Positions 32,745-44,377 of a stretch of 64,000 nucleotides of DNA are shown here, in pieces. The notes below the pieces were generated by a model, which was not told the DNA's origin, did not search any database, and saw only the letters and a list, made by a program, of their open reading frames with translations. The stretch is from Sphaerulina vaccinii (Eukaryota > Ascomycota > Dothideomycetes > Mycosphaerellales > Mycosphaerellaceae). The stretch lies in the NCBI GenBank assembly GCA_022570795.1, contig JAKUDP010000009.1, forward strand, positions 1,178,001 to 1,242,000, in the 5' to 3' direction. How positions within the stretch are numbered: the first letter of the stretch is position 1; the number at the start of each line of letters is the position of its first letter. Both the position numbers and the translations under genes were made by a program.

Positions 32745-33707
32745 ATGCAGAAACACGGACCCGTAGCCGACTTTCCCATAAAGTCCAAAATCGTCGCTAT
32801 TACCGGCGGAGGCTCAGGCATTGGTGAGCTGCAGACATTTCATGTTCTCATATCGCGAGGTCGTTGCTGATTCCCATGCTTCGTTGCAGGCTTTGCTTTC
32901 GCGCGTCTCTGCCACCAGCGCGGCGCAAGGGTACTTATCGGCGACCTCAAGCTTGTCGAAGCAGCAGAGCAATATCTTGCCAGTGCTAGCGATATCCTCT
33001 TCCAGCATTGTGATGTGACCAACTGGCAATCTCTCCACGACCTCATATCATCGAGCGTCGAAAAGTTCGGAGACGTACCGGATGTGTACGTGCCATCGGC
33101 GGGACTATTTGAACCGCCATCAAGCAACTTTTGGGACAATAGTGAGGCCAATGACTACAAGACCATTCAGATAAATGTGAATCATCCGATTAAGTTCACG
33201 CGCCTTGCTATGCGAGCTCTCGCCGGTGCAGATAAGCAAGGCGTGGTTTGCTTGTTGTCCAGTACTGCTGGCATAGGTGGCCACTACCTCGCCAACCTCT
33301 ACACCGCATCCAAGCATGCTGTACTCGGCTTCGCAAAGTCAATGGGGCAAGCAGACACTGACGAGGGCGTCAAAGTAGTCTGCGTTTTACCAGGACTGGT
33401 ACAGACACCATTATGGGAAGATAGAGAGGACGATCCTGCGGCATGGGACCAATATTTGAAACTCTTAAAGTCTGGCCTACAGCCTGAGGATATTGCTGAA
33501 CTGATGTTGAAGATGATCGAGAGCCAAGAATATGATGGAGGCACCTGCGTCCTGAAGGTAGCCAAAGGGGAGGAACACATCCAAGAAGAAGGCTTCTCGA
33601 AGAAGACGGCGAAGACTGCGAAATCCGGTGCCGCCGCCAGACCCGAGCCAGATCTGAAGCGGATTCAGAGCCTCATGCACGCCGAGAGAGGCAAGAAATG
33701 GGTGTAG
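32745..33707 (+). CDS. Short-chain dehydrogenase/reductase (classical type)
   Basis: Two exons (32745-32823 and 32890-33707; 66-nt intron, GTGAGC..CAG) give 298 residues. The Rossmann start is IVAITGGGSGIGFAFARLC (about residues 16-34), with the intron inside the glycine motif. RVLIGDL gives the cofactor-selecting Asp after beta-2, suggesting NAD. The active site reads SSTAGIGGHYLANLYTASKH (about residues 148-167), with Ser, Tyr and Lys all present. The CDVTNW and PGLVQTPLW motifs also fit classical SDRs of the 15-hydroxyprostaglandin-dehydrogenase-like group. The C-terminal 50 residues are a Lys/Ala-rich extension. Substrate is unknown. Its upstream region was separated from its divergent partner by the retrotransposons. 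Confidence 0.85.
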
Positions 33708-33850
33708 TGGATGGAGCCAGTACTCCTACTTCGGATCTTCAACTAGACTGGGAAGGAACTGCTGCGATGGCCGTGTCCCCCAGCTAGCCTTTCAAATGGT
33801 ATAAATGAAGGTAGAAGCAATGACAAGACACAGCTTCAATCGTGTCCAGG

Positions 33851-34555
33851 TCATCCGCTGGCAGGTGAATCGGCAGCAGCTTGAGAGCTGGATCTGGAAG
33901 GTCCTTCTTCGGGGTCTGGCAGCAGTCCAGTAGGCAGAGAAATACCTAGAGCACGCAAGATCTTGCAACTCTCCCTCTGCTTCCCCACTTCTGTCATTCG
34001 CTTCGTACGTCTCCTCAAGTCCGCTCCAACCTTGTTTTGCACTGTTGAGCCCTTATATTTCCAGTCAGGCTGTGGGCGGCACTTGTCTGCGCGCATATGT
34101 AGCCACTTCCGCATGGAGTCCATAGTCTTTGGCACATTGGGTTCCGCCGTGTTCAGAGTAATCGTGAGGTCCTTGTTCTTCTTCAGTTGCATTTCTTCGT
34201 TAGGTGGCACGCGCTTGATCCAGAGTAGTAATCCGTCGAAATTGAAGTCTGTGACTGCACACTGGATAGGGCAAGAGGCATGCATCAGAGGCAATACCTC
34301 GTCGCGAACTTGCCTCGAGGTCAGAGTTAGGGCATGCGGCGATGACTGCCTTCGGGAGCTGTTATCGGGCGTGTCTGCTCCATGCTTGGAACTTGTCGGC
34401 AGGATATGAATGGTGACGTTCCTCAGCGCAAGTCTGTATATTTCAATGCGCAATTCAGCGGGGAGGTCGAAAAACGAGGTCTTCGCTGCCACAGCAGGCA
34501 CTGGCTTATTTGGTGCTGGCTCTAGTCGGCGGAATGCGAGTTTCGGAGCCATCAT
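33851..34555 (-). CDS. F-box-like/DUF-type fungal protein
   Basis: The chosen start MMAPKLAFRR gives 234 residues. The open frame continues upstream to 34987 (378 codons), but the extra stretch is low in complexity and may be 5' UTR. The core is FFDLPAELRIEIYRLALRN (about residues 27-45). This is the signature of a very large fungal family whose members begin with an F-box-like helix and then have a beta-rich region (HALTLTSRQVRDEVLPLMH). The C-terminal part is basic (RRRTKRMTEVGKQRESCKIL), followed by a Ser/Pro tail. Function is unknown; SCF adaptor roles are only inferred. Confidence 0.7.
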   Translation of the reverse strand: MMAPKLAFRRLEPAPNKPVPAVAAKTSFFDLPAELRIEIYRLALRNVTIHILPTSSKHGADTPDNSSRRQSSPHALTLTSRQVRDEVLPLMHASCPIQCAVTDFNFDGLLLWIKRVPPNEEMQLKKNKDLTITLNTAEPNVPKTMDSMRKWLHMRADKCRPQPDWKYKGSTVQNKVGADLRRRTKRMTEVGKQRESCKILRALGISLPTGLLPDPEEGPSRSSSQAAADSPASG

Positions 34556-35316
34556 GTTGGTCGAGGAAGAGATGCAAATTGGAGGTGTGCGAGTTGCGTT
34601 GGTTTTGTCTGGTTGCTGACTAGCTAGCTCTGCATGGTCCAGTCCAGTATGTGCAGAGTGTGGAAGCGAAAGGACCATGAAGCCAGCACTGTGGTACCTC
34701 CGGTGGTAAGCTGTGCCAAGTGGATAGAGTGCAGGCGAGGCTGGCCAGAACTTCCGTGGTTTAAACTCCCTGCCGTCGCCCCTATAGTCTAGTCTAAGAC
34801 CCAGAATAACGCCAGATGGTGGTCGATAAAACTGCGCGTGCTCGCCGGTTGACGTGAGACCAGTGTTGGGCCGGTCAAAGCTTGCGAAGCCGCCGCTGTG
34901 TCCGGAAGGAGGGTGTGAAGTTGGAGAGTGACGAAGGGAAGGGACGTGGAAAGCGAAGGAGACCGCATGAAAAAACTCTCGAGACAAGGAACGAAAATAG
35001 AAATGCGGCAGGCACGACTTTGGACTTTGGCAGGCACGACTGGTTTTGGCTTGCCTTTCTGTCCCGAAGCGCCTCAGCTCAGGAACATAACTCTCGCGCG
35101 CTCACAAACCAGGACTCCGTTGCTACTTGAAACAAATTGCATTGCGATTGTACGACACCTACTTGACTGAACTCCTGACCCCATGCCGCCTCCATCCAGC
35201 CACGCACTGCGGTCGCCGCTGTTCGTGAGACGTTCTGTCTCCTGACCACTACCGATTACCACGCTCTCCAACATCACCCTGCCGCCGCCGCCTCTCTCCA
35301 ATCTCTCAGTCTCTCT
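34556..35316. other. Intergenic, promoter region of the F-box-like gene
   Basis: About 760 bp. The left 430 bp are an open extension of the minus-strand gene and could be coding if a more upstream ATG is used. I see no other supported feature. Confidence 0.4.
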
Positions 35317-36746
35317 TCACGGATGGGCATGTTCGTCCGGATTTGCTTGCGAGTACATATCCCACAGCTCCACGGTCTCGGCGCTGTTATCCTTGTACCT
35401 GGACTCCGTCTTACCATCACGCACGGCATCAAGATGAGCTGAAGTTCCAGCCTCCTTGGTCAGCAGTCGCTGCTGGCCCCACTCGAGATGCACCACGCTC
35501 TTGTTGATGAGCCTGGAGCGGAAGCCCTGTGCTGCAGTTACGACGTTGTTGTATCTGTCTCTGATCTCCGGCGCATGATGTTGGTTCCTGGTGCCCTTCT
35601 CCTTCTCATCTGCAATTTCCGCCAGAGCAAGCTTGCCACCGTATTGCCGATATGCGACAATGCCTGGGAAGGCAACAATACGAACGATTGCCTCTGTCGC
35701 TGTGCTCTTTGGGTCTTTGAGCACGGCTCTGTGGTAGCCTCCAACGTTCTTCTTGTCGTAGGGGCTGTTCTCAATCATCTGCGTCAGATTGCTGGCCTCC
35801 ATACGCGCGGGCTCAAACTCCTCGTCCTTGAAGGCTGGTGGCCAGTAGTAAACGACATCCGGTGCTGTTCTAATCAATTCGGCTGTCTTTGCCGCGATCT
35901 CGATGACTGCTTCCAGATGTTTCAGCGCTTCGGGGTTCAAATCGGCAGACCATAGTGGAGCGAGCAGCTTCGTCAACTGGCTTTGCACGCGCGCAATCTG
36001 GGTGTGTAGCGTTCCGTCCTCAATCTCGTAGGCGTTGACCAGTTTAGCACGCTCACGCGTACGTTCAAAGCCTGAGCACAAAGTCAATTACTGAAATTCT
36101 CCTGATACAATCTACTGATCTTACCACAGTGGTATTTGCCACTAGTATCAATCTTCATCAATTTGGCTTGAGTCGATTCGTCGCCGCCAAACAAGTACTC
36201 TCCGAAGACGTGCTCCTTCAAAGCTCGAGCGATGACACCGATGACAATAGCTCTCCGGGAATCCTTCTGCCCAAGCAGTTTACACCACGTTCCCCTAGAA
36301 CCACCCAGGACGAGACATCCAATGTATCTGACGAGCTCCTGGTTGTCATCGATCAGAAGATCTTTCACGAAATTCTCTCGCCTGCCTACAGGAATCTCCG
36401 GAACATTTTCAGCAAGCTTGTCGAGCGCGACCTTGAGCTTCTCGATCTCGCGGAATAGAGCCTCATCCTTGCCGTTGTTCTCAGGGCCGATCTTGGGGTC
36501 GGCTGACCATACATGTTTTTTGAACAGGTTCTCGATCATTTTATCGTCAGTGGGTAGCTGAGCATCAAGTGCCTCTTGGTCAACACCCGAGCTCCCATCG
36601 GCCTCCATTGCTTCTGCATTTCGCTTCCCGCGCATAATTCCGGTTGGCTGTGGATCAGTCCTGTGAGGCGAAATACCTCTACCAGTACGGCCTTGCTTAC
36701 CACCAAATTGGACGCGTTTTGGCGAATTTGGTGTTTTTGGCGGCAT
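35317..36746 (-). CDS. Unrecognised fungal protein
   Basis: Two exons (36746-36125 and 36071-35317; 53-nt intron, GTAAGA..CAG) give 458 residues. The junction makes KYHCGFERTRERAKLVNAYE, which is smooth and in frame. The N-terminus is basic (MPPKTPNSPKRVQFGGKQGR). The middle is helical, with LFREIEKLKVALDKLAENVP and a hydrophobic block IGCLVLGGSRGTWCKLLGQK. The second exon is mostly helical with TQIARVQSQLTKLLAPLWS. No signal peptide, membrane segment or known catalytic motif is visible. The upstream frame opens only with a TTG, so the ATG at 36746 is the best start. Confidence 0.7.
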
Positions 36747-38673
36747 AAGCAAGTGATCGAGTGATGAATGGCGTGCACTGTCTCCTGAAAGGATACGCAG
36801 GAATAGAAGGCAATGTGTGGCACGAGGCGCCTCAACTGAAAGATTGTTGATGTTTGTGGGAGCTCAGCGTTGCGAAGCATTGTTTGTCCTCAAGAATCGA
36901 GCATGCAAGGAGGACTGTGCGTGCTCATGTCTTACACTCTAGTCTGAAAGACATACATTCCACGAATTGGCAGTACAACGACCTATGTGGTTCCCCAATG
37001 CTGCGCAATATTGAATGTCAAGGACTGCAGCCAAGATTTACGGAGGGAGTTCCTGATAGCAGTAGATGTAATGTCTTTTATGGGCTGTCGAGGAACTGTG
37101 AAAGGAATCTCGATTCGACACCAATTCGATTGTCCAATGATCGAAAATTGCAATCTTGTGAGATACTGACCATCTTTTGTGTAGTACATGTGACTCCTGG
37201 TCAGACTGCTAGTGCCTTATTACGCACATGTTTCGAGCAACCGCTCTGCATATCACAGAGTGCAGGATCGAGAGCCTGGAGTTCCCAGTCGCTAGCGCAG
37301 AAAGAGGCACGAGACAATCGTTAATTTTCTGCGCCACACCTTGCGCCACCGTCGCCACAGACACCGCAGTGTAAGAATCTTAGAGCTCGTTGGAGAACAT
37401 CGAGTGTCCTACCGCATGCGCTCTGGAACCTGGGTAGCTCTGCGCCAACATAGTCGCAGACAACACTCCAACACCATGTTGGAAACTCCAAGCATCTCTG
37501 TCCTCTCCAGTTTCCACATCCCACACCACACCACATCTCGGAGCATAGCACCGCAGAGTTCCCGAGATCCATAAGAGCATGGGATCTACGCTCTCTGATA
37601 AATGGAGACTGCCATGCCGTCCTGGTCGCAGACCACCTAAGGTCATATTCGGGTAGAGTGCTCTGAAGTGGCATTCCTCAATGTAGACAGGTTGACTCTT
37701 CCTCGACATATACAGCTCGGAAAAGCTTCTCTACAAACGCTGCAAGGTAAACGATTCCCTTGTGAAATTCGTTTTCGAGCATCGAAGCCTGTCGCATCGC
37801 AATACTTTGCACTGCGTCAAACCTCTCAAGAGCTGTTTCCATCAGTCCTTTAGCCATTCACTCCTGCAAGCTGAGAACCGACATTGTCTTCCCGCCATGT
37901 TCTTGGGGCCTTCGTACAACATTGACGACGTGCGATGCACGTGAATTTCTTCCAAGTCTGGTTCATCTGAATTGGTCTTTTAGTACATGACTCTGATTAT
38001 CGGTTACTTTCTTGCGGAGCAGAGTCAGGGAGTGACATGCGAATGTGCACGTGCTCATTCGTGGTTATGCAGGCAATCGGTAGCTGCGATAGACTTGACC
38101 ATCAGAACGTTGTCCACGTCAACCCGCCAGGAGTGGCTGTGCTCTGTAGATGTCGTGCCAAGGGAATGGAAGAGTCTGGTATCATGAGCGGCGTCAACGC
38201 GCCACGTCGTTCTCGTGACGGCAGCCATTGTGATGCATTTCCTCGATGGAGGTGGAGAAAGACAGAAAGATGGCAGAAGAAACGACAGCCACATTTTCCA
38301 GGCCAGAACCCCTTGTCCATCTCGCCAAAATTCAACTCAGCCTCTTTATGACGATGTGCTTCAGCTTGCATGGTGCTCGCCCCTCCACCATCCACATGTT
38401 GCTAGACGCGGCAAAGCAATATGTTGATTCGTTGATGGAAAGCTTGGTCGTGGTCCGTTATTGTGATATCACGATGCCATAGACGATACCTGCCAACTTT
38501 CTGTGCTTCCATTCTTTCTTACCCGTCTTCTCCCAAGACTCTACCAAGCAGGCAGCCTTTCTGCCGTTGAAACAGCTCACTCGTTGCAGGAGAGAAAAGA
38601 AGACGACTCCAGCCTAAGCGCCCTATCTCGACAGACCTCAACACTTGACCAGCACAACAAGCAGCCAGCAACG
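36747..38673. other. Long divergent intergenic region
   Basis: About 1.9 kb between divergent genes. Short open frames of 60-156 codons occur on both strands but overlap each other and show no family motif. I see no tRNA box pair or repeat. It likely holds two promoters and 5' UTRs. Confidence 0.45.
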
Positions 38674-40242
38674 ATGTCTCACGACGACCCCAAGCTGCTC
38701 TACGCGATCAAGGGCATCAAAGCATATCATATTCAAGATGGACAAGAGCAGGATCTTTGCCCGTCTGGCCCACAGACTCTCTCGCTTCTGATGGTGCCTA
38801 CAACATCTGCTTTCGCCGACCCGACCACGACTGGCGGCACTCCAGACCAAGACTTCTACCTTCATTTGAACCTTCCGCCAGAGCTCGACTTGCCTCTCCC
38901 AGCGACAACGCAGGTCTACCATCAGCCACCGACTAGCTATCTGATACCACGATGGGATATGGGTCCAGGCGCAGGCGCATTCACGAGGATCGAGTTCCCA
39001 AAGATTGGCTCTGGTGTGACACAGGACGATGTCGATACTTTTGAGACCATCCTCGCGCAGTGCACTGCCTTTCTTGAGCGCGCGAAGCCTCCAAATCCAG
39101 CCCAAAAGAGCGAGAAGGGAGGATTGTACAACCCGCAAGACTATGCGCCTGGTGGTCAATTCGCACAAGACGATGTATACGGGAAGAAGCATGGCGAGAT
39201 CGTGTTGATCGATGAGGACAACGGAAGTGTGGTGGGTGAGGTTGCTGGCGATGCACAGATTTTCGAGGACTCGAAGCTCAAGCCAGGCTCGAAAGACCCA
39301 GTTGAGGTACAGATCAGCGCGGATGGCAAGCGCATTGAGGTTCGTCCTGTATCAGAGGACTACCTGCAAATGGCTAGACATCCAGCATACAAGGACAGCA
39401 GTATTGTCCAGAATGCCGCCACAGCGTCACGTCTGCTCGTGACCTCAACATCATTTGTGGGCAATTGGTTCACCAAGGGCGCCGAGAATTTCACGAAATC
39501 CACGAAACCGGTCGCGAAGCCTATCGAATTCAAGCCGGCTACACATCAGCGAGTGCGAAAGATCAACACCTTCACCACCAGTGTCGCCTCAACTAGTAGC
39601 AAGACCATCGGAAAGGTTGGCCACCACATTCAGAACTTCACCGCGAAGGCCAGCGGGCATGCTAAGGAGAGGCCTAACAAGGGCTACGACGAGAAGGGCA
39701 ACCCACTTGACAAAAACGACTATAAGCCTGGCGTGCTCAACAAGAGCATGATCGCTTTCAGTACAGTCATGGATGGCATTGCAACGAGTGGTATGACACT
39801 GCTGAACAGTTCTGGAGCAGCAGCGAGCACGATGGTAGGACACCGCTGGGGCCAAGAAGCTGGTTCCATTGCAGGCGAGCTTGCTGGTGGTGTCAAGAAT
39901 GTAGGCCTTGTCTACATTGACGTGACTGGTGTCTCACGTAAAGCCGTGATCAAAAGCGTTGCCAAGGGCATGGTCATTGGTAAAGTGAGAGGTGGTGGCC
40001 AGGTGGTGGTTGGTGGCGGCGATGGAGGCGACCTTACTGAAGAAGAGTTGAAGCGTATGGAGGCTGATCAGAAGCAAGGACTGTCGAACGCGTCTAACAC
40101 ACAAGGAGTGCCTCAGGGAGGATACCACCCTACGAGCTCGACATATGATCCAGCTGGACTGGGTAATGCCGCGCCTCCTCGCTACCAAGAGTCGAGCCAG
40201 CCTGGAGGCTATTCACAGCAGCAATACGATCAGAAACGGTAA
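38674..40242 (+). CDS. Spartin-like senescence-domain protein
   Basis: A single exon encodes 522 residues from MSHDDPKLLYAIKGIKAYHI. The open frame starts 57 codons earlier, but the upstream stretch reads like 5' UTR and the chosen ATG starts the conserved domain. Residues 1-250 form a beta-rich N-terminal region. The C-terminal senescence domain (about 255-445) has ASRLLVTSTSFVGNWFTKGA, KVGHHIQNFTAK, STVMDGIATSGMTLLNSSG and GQEAGSIAGELAGGVKNVGL. Then come glycines and a Gln/Tyr/Pro-rich tail. In animals, spartin with this domain binds lipid droplets and promotes lipophagy. The fungal role is inferred to be at lipid droplets or endomembranes. Confidence 0.8.
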   Translation: MSHDDPKLLYAIKGIKAYHIQDGQEQDLCPSGPQTLSLLMVPTTSAFADPTTTGGTPDQDFYLHLNLPPELDLPLPATTQVYHQPPTSYLIPRWDMGPGAGAFTRIEFPKIGSGVTQDDVDTFETILAQCTAFLERAKPPNPAQKSEKGGLYNPQDYAPGGQFAQDDVYGKKHGEIVLIDEDNGSVVGEVAGDAQIFEDSKLKPGSKDPVEVQISADGKRIEVRPVSEDYLQMARHPAYKDSSIVQNAATASRLLVTSTSFVGNWFTKGAENFTKSTKPVAKPIEFKPATHQRVRKINTFTTSVASTSSKTIGKVGHHIQNFTAKASGHAKERPNKGYDEKGNPLDKNDYKPGVLNKSMIAFSTVMDGIATSGMTLLNSSGAAASTMVGHRWGQEAGSIAGELAGGVKNVGLVYIDVTGVSRKAVIKSVAKGMVIGKVRGGGQVVVGGGDGGDLTEEELKRMEADQKQGLSNASNTQGVPQGGYHPTSSTYDPAGLGNAAPPRYQESSQPGGYSQQQYDQKR

Positions 40243-40643
40243 AGCAGTGACGGAACGGGTATACATGCAGAGAGGTGGCATGGGCAGGGGAACGATTCGA
40301 ACGATTTACGCAGCAGCATGAAATAACGTACTAAAGAATGTACATGATCACTCAAGCCTCGAGCCTAACTTGTCATTCATCTGCTGAATTTTCACCTCGG
40401 GGTGACCAGACGTTGGAAAGTCGAGATCGGGCAAAGTCAGCAGCATTCGCGCAAGACCACCAGGCTATCGCATCTCTAGACAGAGCCTATCGCATTTGGA
40501 CGCATGCAATCGTGGCGCTTGTGATCATCTTGGCATGCTTGTGCATATCAGCCTCAAAGATCATCCGGGTGCTCTGACTTCGGGAAAACATCACTTCAAC
40601 AATCGTTTTGACTCACCACAGCATTTTACTGTCCACACACATC
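40243..40643. other. Intergenic region
   Basis: About 400 bp between two plus-strand genes. Nothing specific recognised. Confidence 0.4.
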
Positions 40644-41912
40644 ATGGCCGACCACAAGTCCTGTCCTCCTCTCACAAGAGAGTCTGTAAAGGTAGCTCAC
40701 AGACGCATCGAGCCCTACATCTACCGCACGCCCGTCGCGACATGCGAAACCATAAATCGAATCGCAAGCACCGCACAAGCAGAACGAGATGAAGGGCAAC
40801 CCATTGGCCAAGAGAAGTCGAATGGTACAACGAAGCTCAAAGTCAGGTTGTTTTTCAAGTGTGAGAACCTGCAGCGTATAGGTGCTTTCAAGGCTCGTGG
40901 CGCGTTCCACGCTCTTGGGAGGTTGATCGAAGAGGAGGGTATCGAGAGTGTTCGTAAAAAGGGAGTTGTGACACATAGCAGCGGTATGCAACTCTATACG
41001 CTTCAAGCGACAGTTTCATGAGTGTATGACGCTGATGGTTCGCCGGTAGGTAACCATGCCCAAGCTCTTGCTCTAGCCGCGAAAACGCATGGTGTCCCGG
41101 CGCACATCGTAATGCCTACAATCTCCACACCCAGCAAGATCGCTGGCACTCAAAGCCATGGCGCTAATGTGATATTCTCTGGTTCCACATCAGATGAACG
41201 AGAAGCTGTAGTCGCTACAGTCATCGAGAAGACAGGTGCAACTCTCGTGCCGCCGTACGACCATCCAGACATCATCCTCGGCCAAGGAACACAAGCTCTT
41301 GAGCTCGAAGAACAGGTCTCAGACTTCCTCAAAGCTGATACAAAGCAGAGTGCCAATGCGAGAACGAGCCTCGATGCCATAATCGCGCCTATAGGAGGCG
41401 GTGGTATGCTCTCTGGAATTGCCACTGCCATGCATGGAACCGGTATCAAAGTCTTTGGCGCTGAGCCGAACTTCGAGGGCGCGAACGATGCCGAACGAGG
41501 GCTGAAGTCGAATAAGCGAATAGAAAAAGTGAAGACCTTGACGATTGCTGATGGGTTGAGGACGCCTGTAGGAGAAATACCTTGGAGTATTATCTCCGAT
41601 CAGGAGAAGTTAGAAGGAGTCTATTCTGTGACTGAAGATGAGATCAAAGCTGCTTTGAGACTTGCTATGGAGAGAGCAAAGTTGTTCATTGAACCTAGTG
41701 CTGCTGTGCCTTTGGCTGTGGTGCTGTACAATGAAGACTTCAGGAAGAGCATCGCTGAGATTTCTGGGGGTGAAGGAATCAACCTGGGTGTCGTGTTGAG
41801 TGGAGGTAACACGACTGTGGAAGCCATTGCTAAGCTGTTCGCATCGAGCGAGAGGGAGGCAGGAAAGGTCAGCGCTGATGGGAAGAAAGTTGCTGAGAAT
41901 GTTGCTGGGTAG
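40644..41912 (+). CDS. PLP-dependent threonine dehydratase / serine racemase-like enzyme
   Basis: Two exons (40644-40983 and 41050-41912; 66-nt intron) give 400 residues. The Schiff-base lysine lies in RIGAFKARGAFHAL (about residue 83). The substrate loop THSSGNHAQALALAAK spans the splice junction. The phosphate-binding glycine loop is PIGGGGMLSGIATAMHG (about 226-242), and LSGGNT follows near the C-terminus. These are the fold-type II signatures of serine/threonine dehydratases and serine racemases. The protein lacks the C-terminal ACT regulatory domain of Ilv1, so it is more like a catabolic dehydratase, serine racemase or hydroxyaspartate dehydratase. Cytosolic; no targeting sequence seen. 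An unusual insert of about 20 residues (AERDEGQPIGQEKSNG) precedes the lysine region. Confidence 0.88.
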
Positions 41913-42574
41913 AGGCGACTATTCCCTATACTTCACGAGTAGAAGACTGTGATACTGGCATCAACCACTACCCGAGCCTTACTATCTGAGTTCGTCCGTT
42001 GAGTAGATCAAGACATATGAGCTGGTGGTCCTCCAGAGTCGCCCTACTGCAGGACTTCGTGAAAGCTCAAGCTGTTGTTGTTGGATCTGGCAGCCTGCAT
42101 ATCGCGTGCAGCAGGCACAAGACACATGGAAAGCTTGCTTCCTCACCTCTGAGCACCTCAATCGCGTTACGAATCTGAGAGCAGCGTCTTCACATCATCA
42201 ACTGTTCGACAAGCTTCCATTCACCTTCTCACTTGACCTCGACTGTTCCTGCCTAATCTCACCCTTAACTCGCGAACACGCTAGAGTGACAGGGGTCCGA
42301 GCAATCACACAACAACAAACTTGAGCTTCTTCGCCCCTTCAACTTCTCTTTCTTCTCCACATCGACAACATTTGGCCTTTCACACCTTGCCATCCCACGC
42401 GAAAAGAAGAGTCTCACACAAGGCTCGTACGTGCAAGACCACTCTTTTGCACTCAGGTTCGTACACACCGTCACCGCCATTCGCAAGTTGGCGCCGTCGC
42501 TGACCTCGTCGCAGATAAAACATCTGCCCACCTGACCTCCGAAACGAAACACAACACCAAGCTCATCAGACAAC
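41913..42574. other. Intergenic region
   Basis: About 660 bp upstream of the CCHC gene. The last 250 bp are CT-rich, like the leader of a strongly expressed fungal gene. No ORF is supported. Confidence 0.45.
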
Positions 42575-44377
42575 ATGGGCGCCTCTACTTGGGACGACGC
42601 TCCAGCTCGTAAGTACCACGCTCGCATCATATACCGCAGTAGCTTTGTGGTAGATTACTGACACGTTCACAGCAGCCGACAACAGCTGGAAGACCGACAG
42701 CGGCGGCGGTGACGGCTGGGAGGCTGATGGCGGTGCTGCCGTCGACAGCGGTGGCTTTTCCGAAGACAACGTCTCTCGCCACGCCGGTCCTGCGGAGGGT
42801 GGTGCCCACGATGATGGCTGCCGAGTGTGAGTGCTGCCCGAGCACGGAGCTTCCCAATCTTGAACATTACTAACAAGTTTTAGCTGTGGCGCCGAGGGCC
42901 ACTTCGCTCGCGACTGCCCAGACAAGCCAGAAGGTGGCGGCGGCGGCGGAGGCTGCTATAACTGCGGCGAAGACGGCCACATGAAGTCTGACTGCCCAAA
43001 CCCACGCATCGAGCGCGACTTCGATGGCACCTGCCGCCAGTGCGAGCAGCCAGGTCACCGTGCTTCCGACTGCCCACTCAAGGTCTGCCGTGCTTGTGGC
43101 GAGGGCGGTCACAGCAAGGCTGACTGCACTGCCAACCGCATCCAAGGCATGTTCAAAGCTCTTGGTATCGAGGATTTGGAGGTCGAGGAGGCTTGGAAGA
43201 AGATTGAGACTGCCGATGCCGACAAGGACCTGGAGGACATCAAGATGGTTTGCATTGATACCGTCTACCTTGACCAGTCCCTTACTGACAATGATGCAGG
43301 GTATTTACGCCTACGCCAAGGCCTTCCCAGACCTCACATTCCAGGAGCTCGAGAAAGCCTTCCGTGACGGCGGAATGAACATCCACCTCATCGCCAAGGA
43401 GCAAGAGATCGCCGCAAGCTACACCATCGTCAACTTTCAGGGCGTCAAGGATCTCAAGTACGTCGTGTCCTTCCAATTCTCGGCCAAGCCAAAGCGTGCC
43501 AAGTTCGCCGAAGGCTGGCCAGCGACTCCAGAGGAGAATATGGAGCGTCTGGTTGAGGCCGGCGTCGTCATGGACAGCTACGTTCCGAAGTGTAGGAGAT
43601 GCGAGGAGTTCGGTCACGAGAGCAAGGACTGCGAACAGCCAGAGGAGGAGGAGGGCGCTGCTCCGCGAGGCACCGTGGTCATCACTTGTGCAAACTGCGA
43701 GGGTGAAGGTCATCGTGCTCGCGACTGCCCAGAGGCACGCAAGACCTTCGTTAGTGGCTGCAAGAACTGCGGCTCCGAAGAGCACAGAGTCAAGGAGGTA
43801 AGTCTGATCTCGCTCCAAGCCTCGATGGTGATGATACTGACTTTTCATTTAGTGCCCAGAGCCACGCCTCGACCTCGAGTGCAACATCTGCAACGAGGTT
43901 GGCCACATGAGCCGCGAGTGCCCAAGCAAGCCTCCAGATGTTTGCCGCAACTGCGATGAGGAGGGTCATCGCAAGAGTGACTGCGTCAACGAGCGCGTCA
44001 TGAAGTGCCGTAACTGCGAGGAGTACGGCCACAGCGGTCGCGAGTGCACGTAAGTCCAGTCCAACTATGCTGTCTTGAATGCCACAAGCTAACACATCTG
44101 CAGTAAGCCAAAGGACATGAGCAAGATCCAGTGCCGCAACTGCGACGAGATGGGTCACGACTCTCGCGGCTGCCCAAAGCCTACCGACTGGTCCAAGGTG
44201 GAGTGCTCCAACTGCAAGCAGAAGGGTCACACCTTCCGTCGTTGCACCAACCCGTCAGCTGATGCTGCTCCAGAGGAGGGTGACACCGATGCCGATGCTG
44301 GCGGCGGAGGTGGTGGCGGTGGTGGTTGGGAGGACAACGCCTCTGCTGCTCCAGTCGCTTCCAATGGCGGTTGGTAG
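42575..44377 (+). CDS. CCHC zinc-knuckle nucleic-acid-binding protein with 12 knuckles
   Basis: Six exons (42575-42608, 42673-42826, 42884-43247, 43300-43797, 43853-44049, 44104-44377) give 506 residues; all five introns are 52-64 nt. Twelve C-x2-C-x4-H-x4-C knuckles are visible. Four come early, from CRVCGAEGHFARDC to CRACGEGGHSKADC. Eight come later, from CRRCEEFGHESKDC to CSNCKQKGHTFRRC. Between the two sets lies a domain of about 130 residues without knuckles, including AYAKAFPDLTFQELEKAF and LKYVVSFQFSAKPKRAKF. The N-terminus is Trp/Gly/Asp-rich and the C-terminus has a poly-Gly run. Knuckle arrays of this kind (Gis2, Byr3, CNBP) bind G-rich RNA or single-stranded DNA and act in translation. 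The leading exon has only 34 nt. Confidence 0.88.

Noticed and set aside
36983..37709. Overlapping ORFs of 68-156 codons on both strands between the divergent genes
   Set aside because: They overlap one another in several frames, have no recognisable motif and no consistent splice structure; typical of GC-balanced intergenic DNA.
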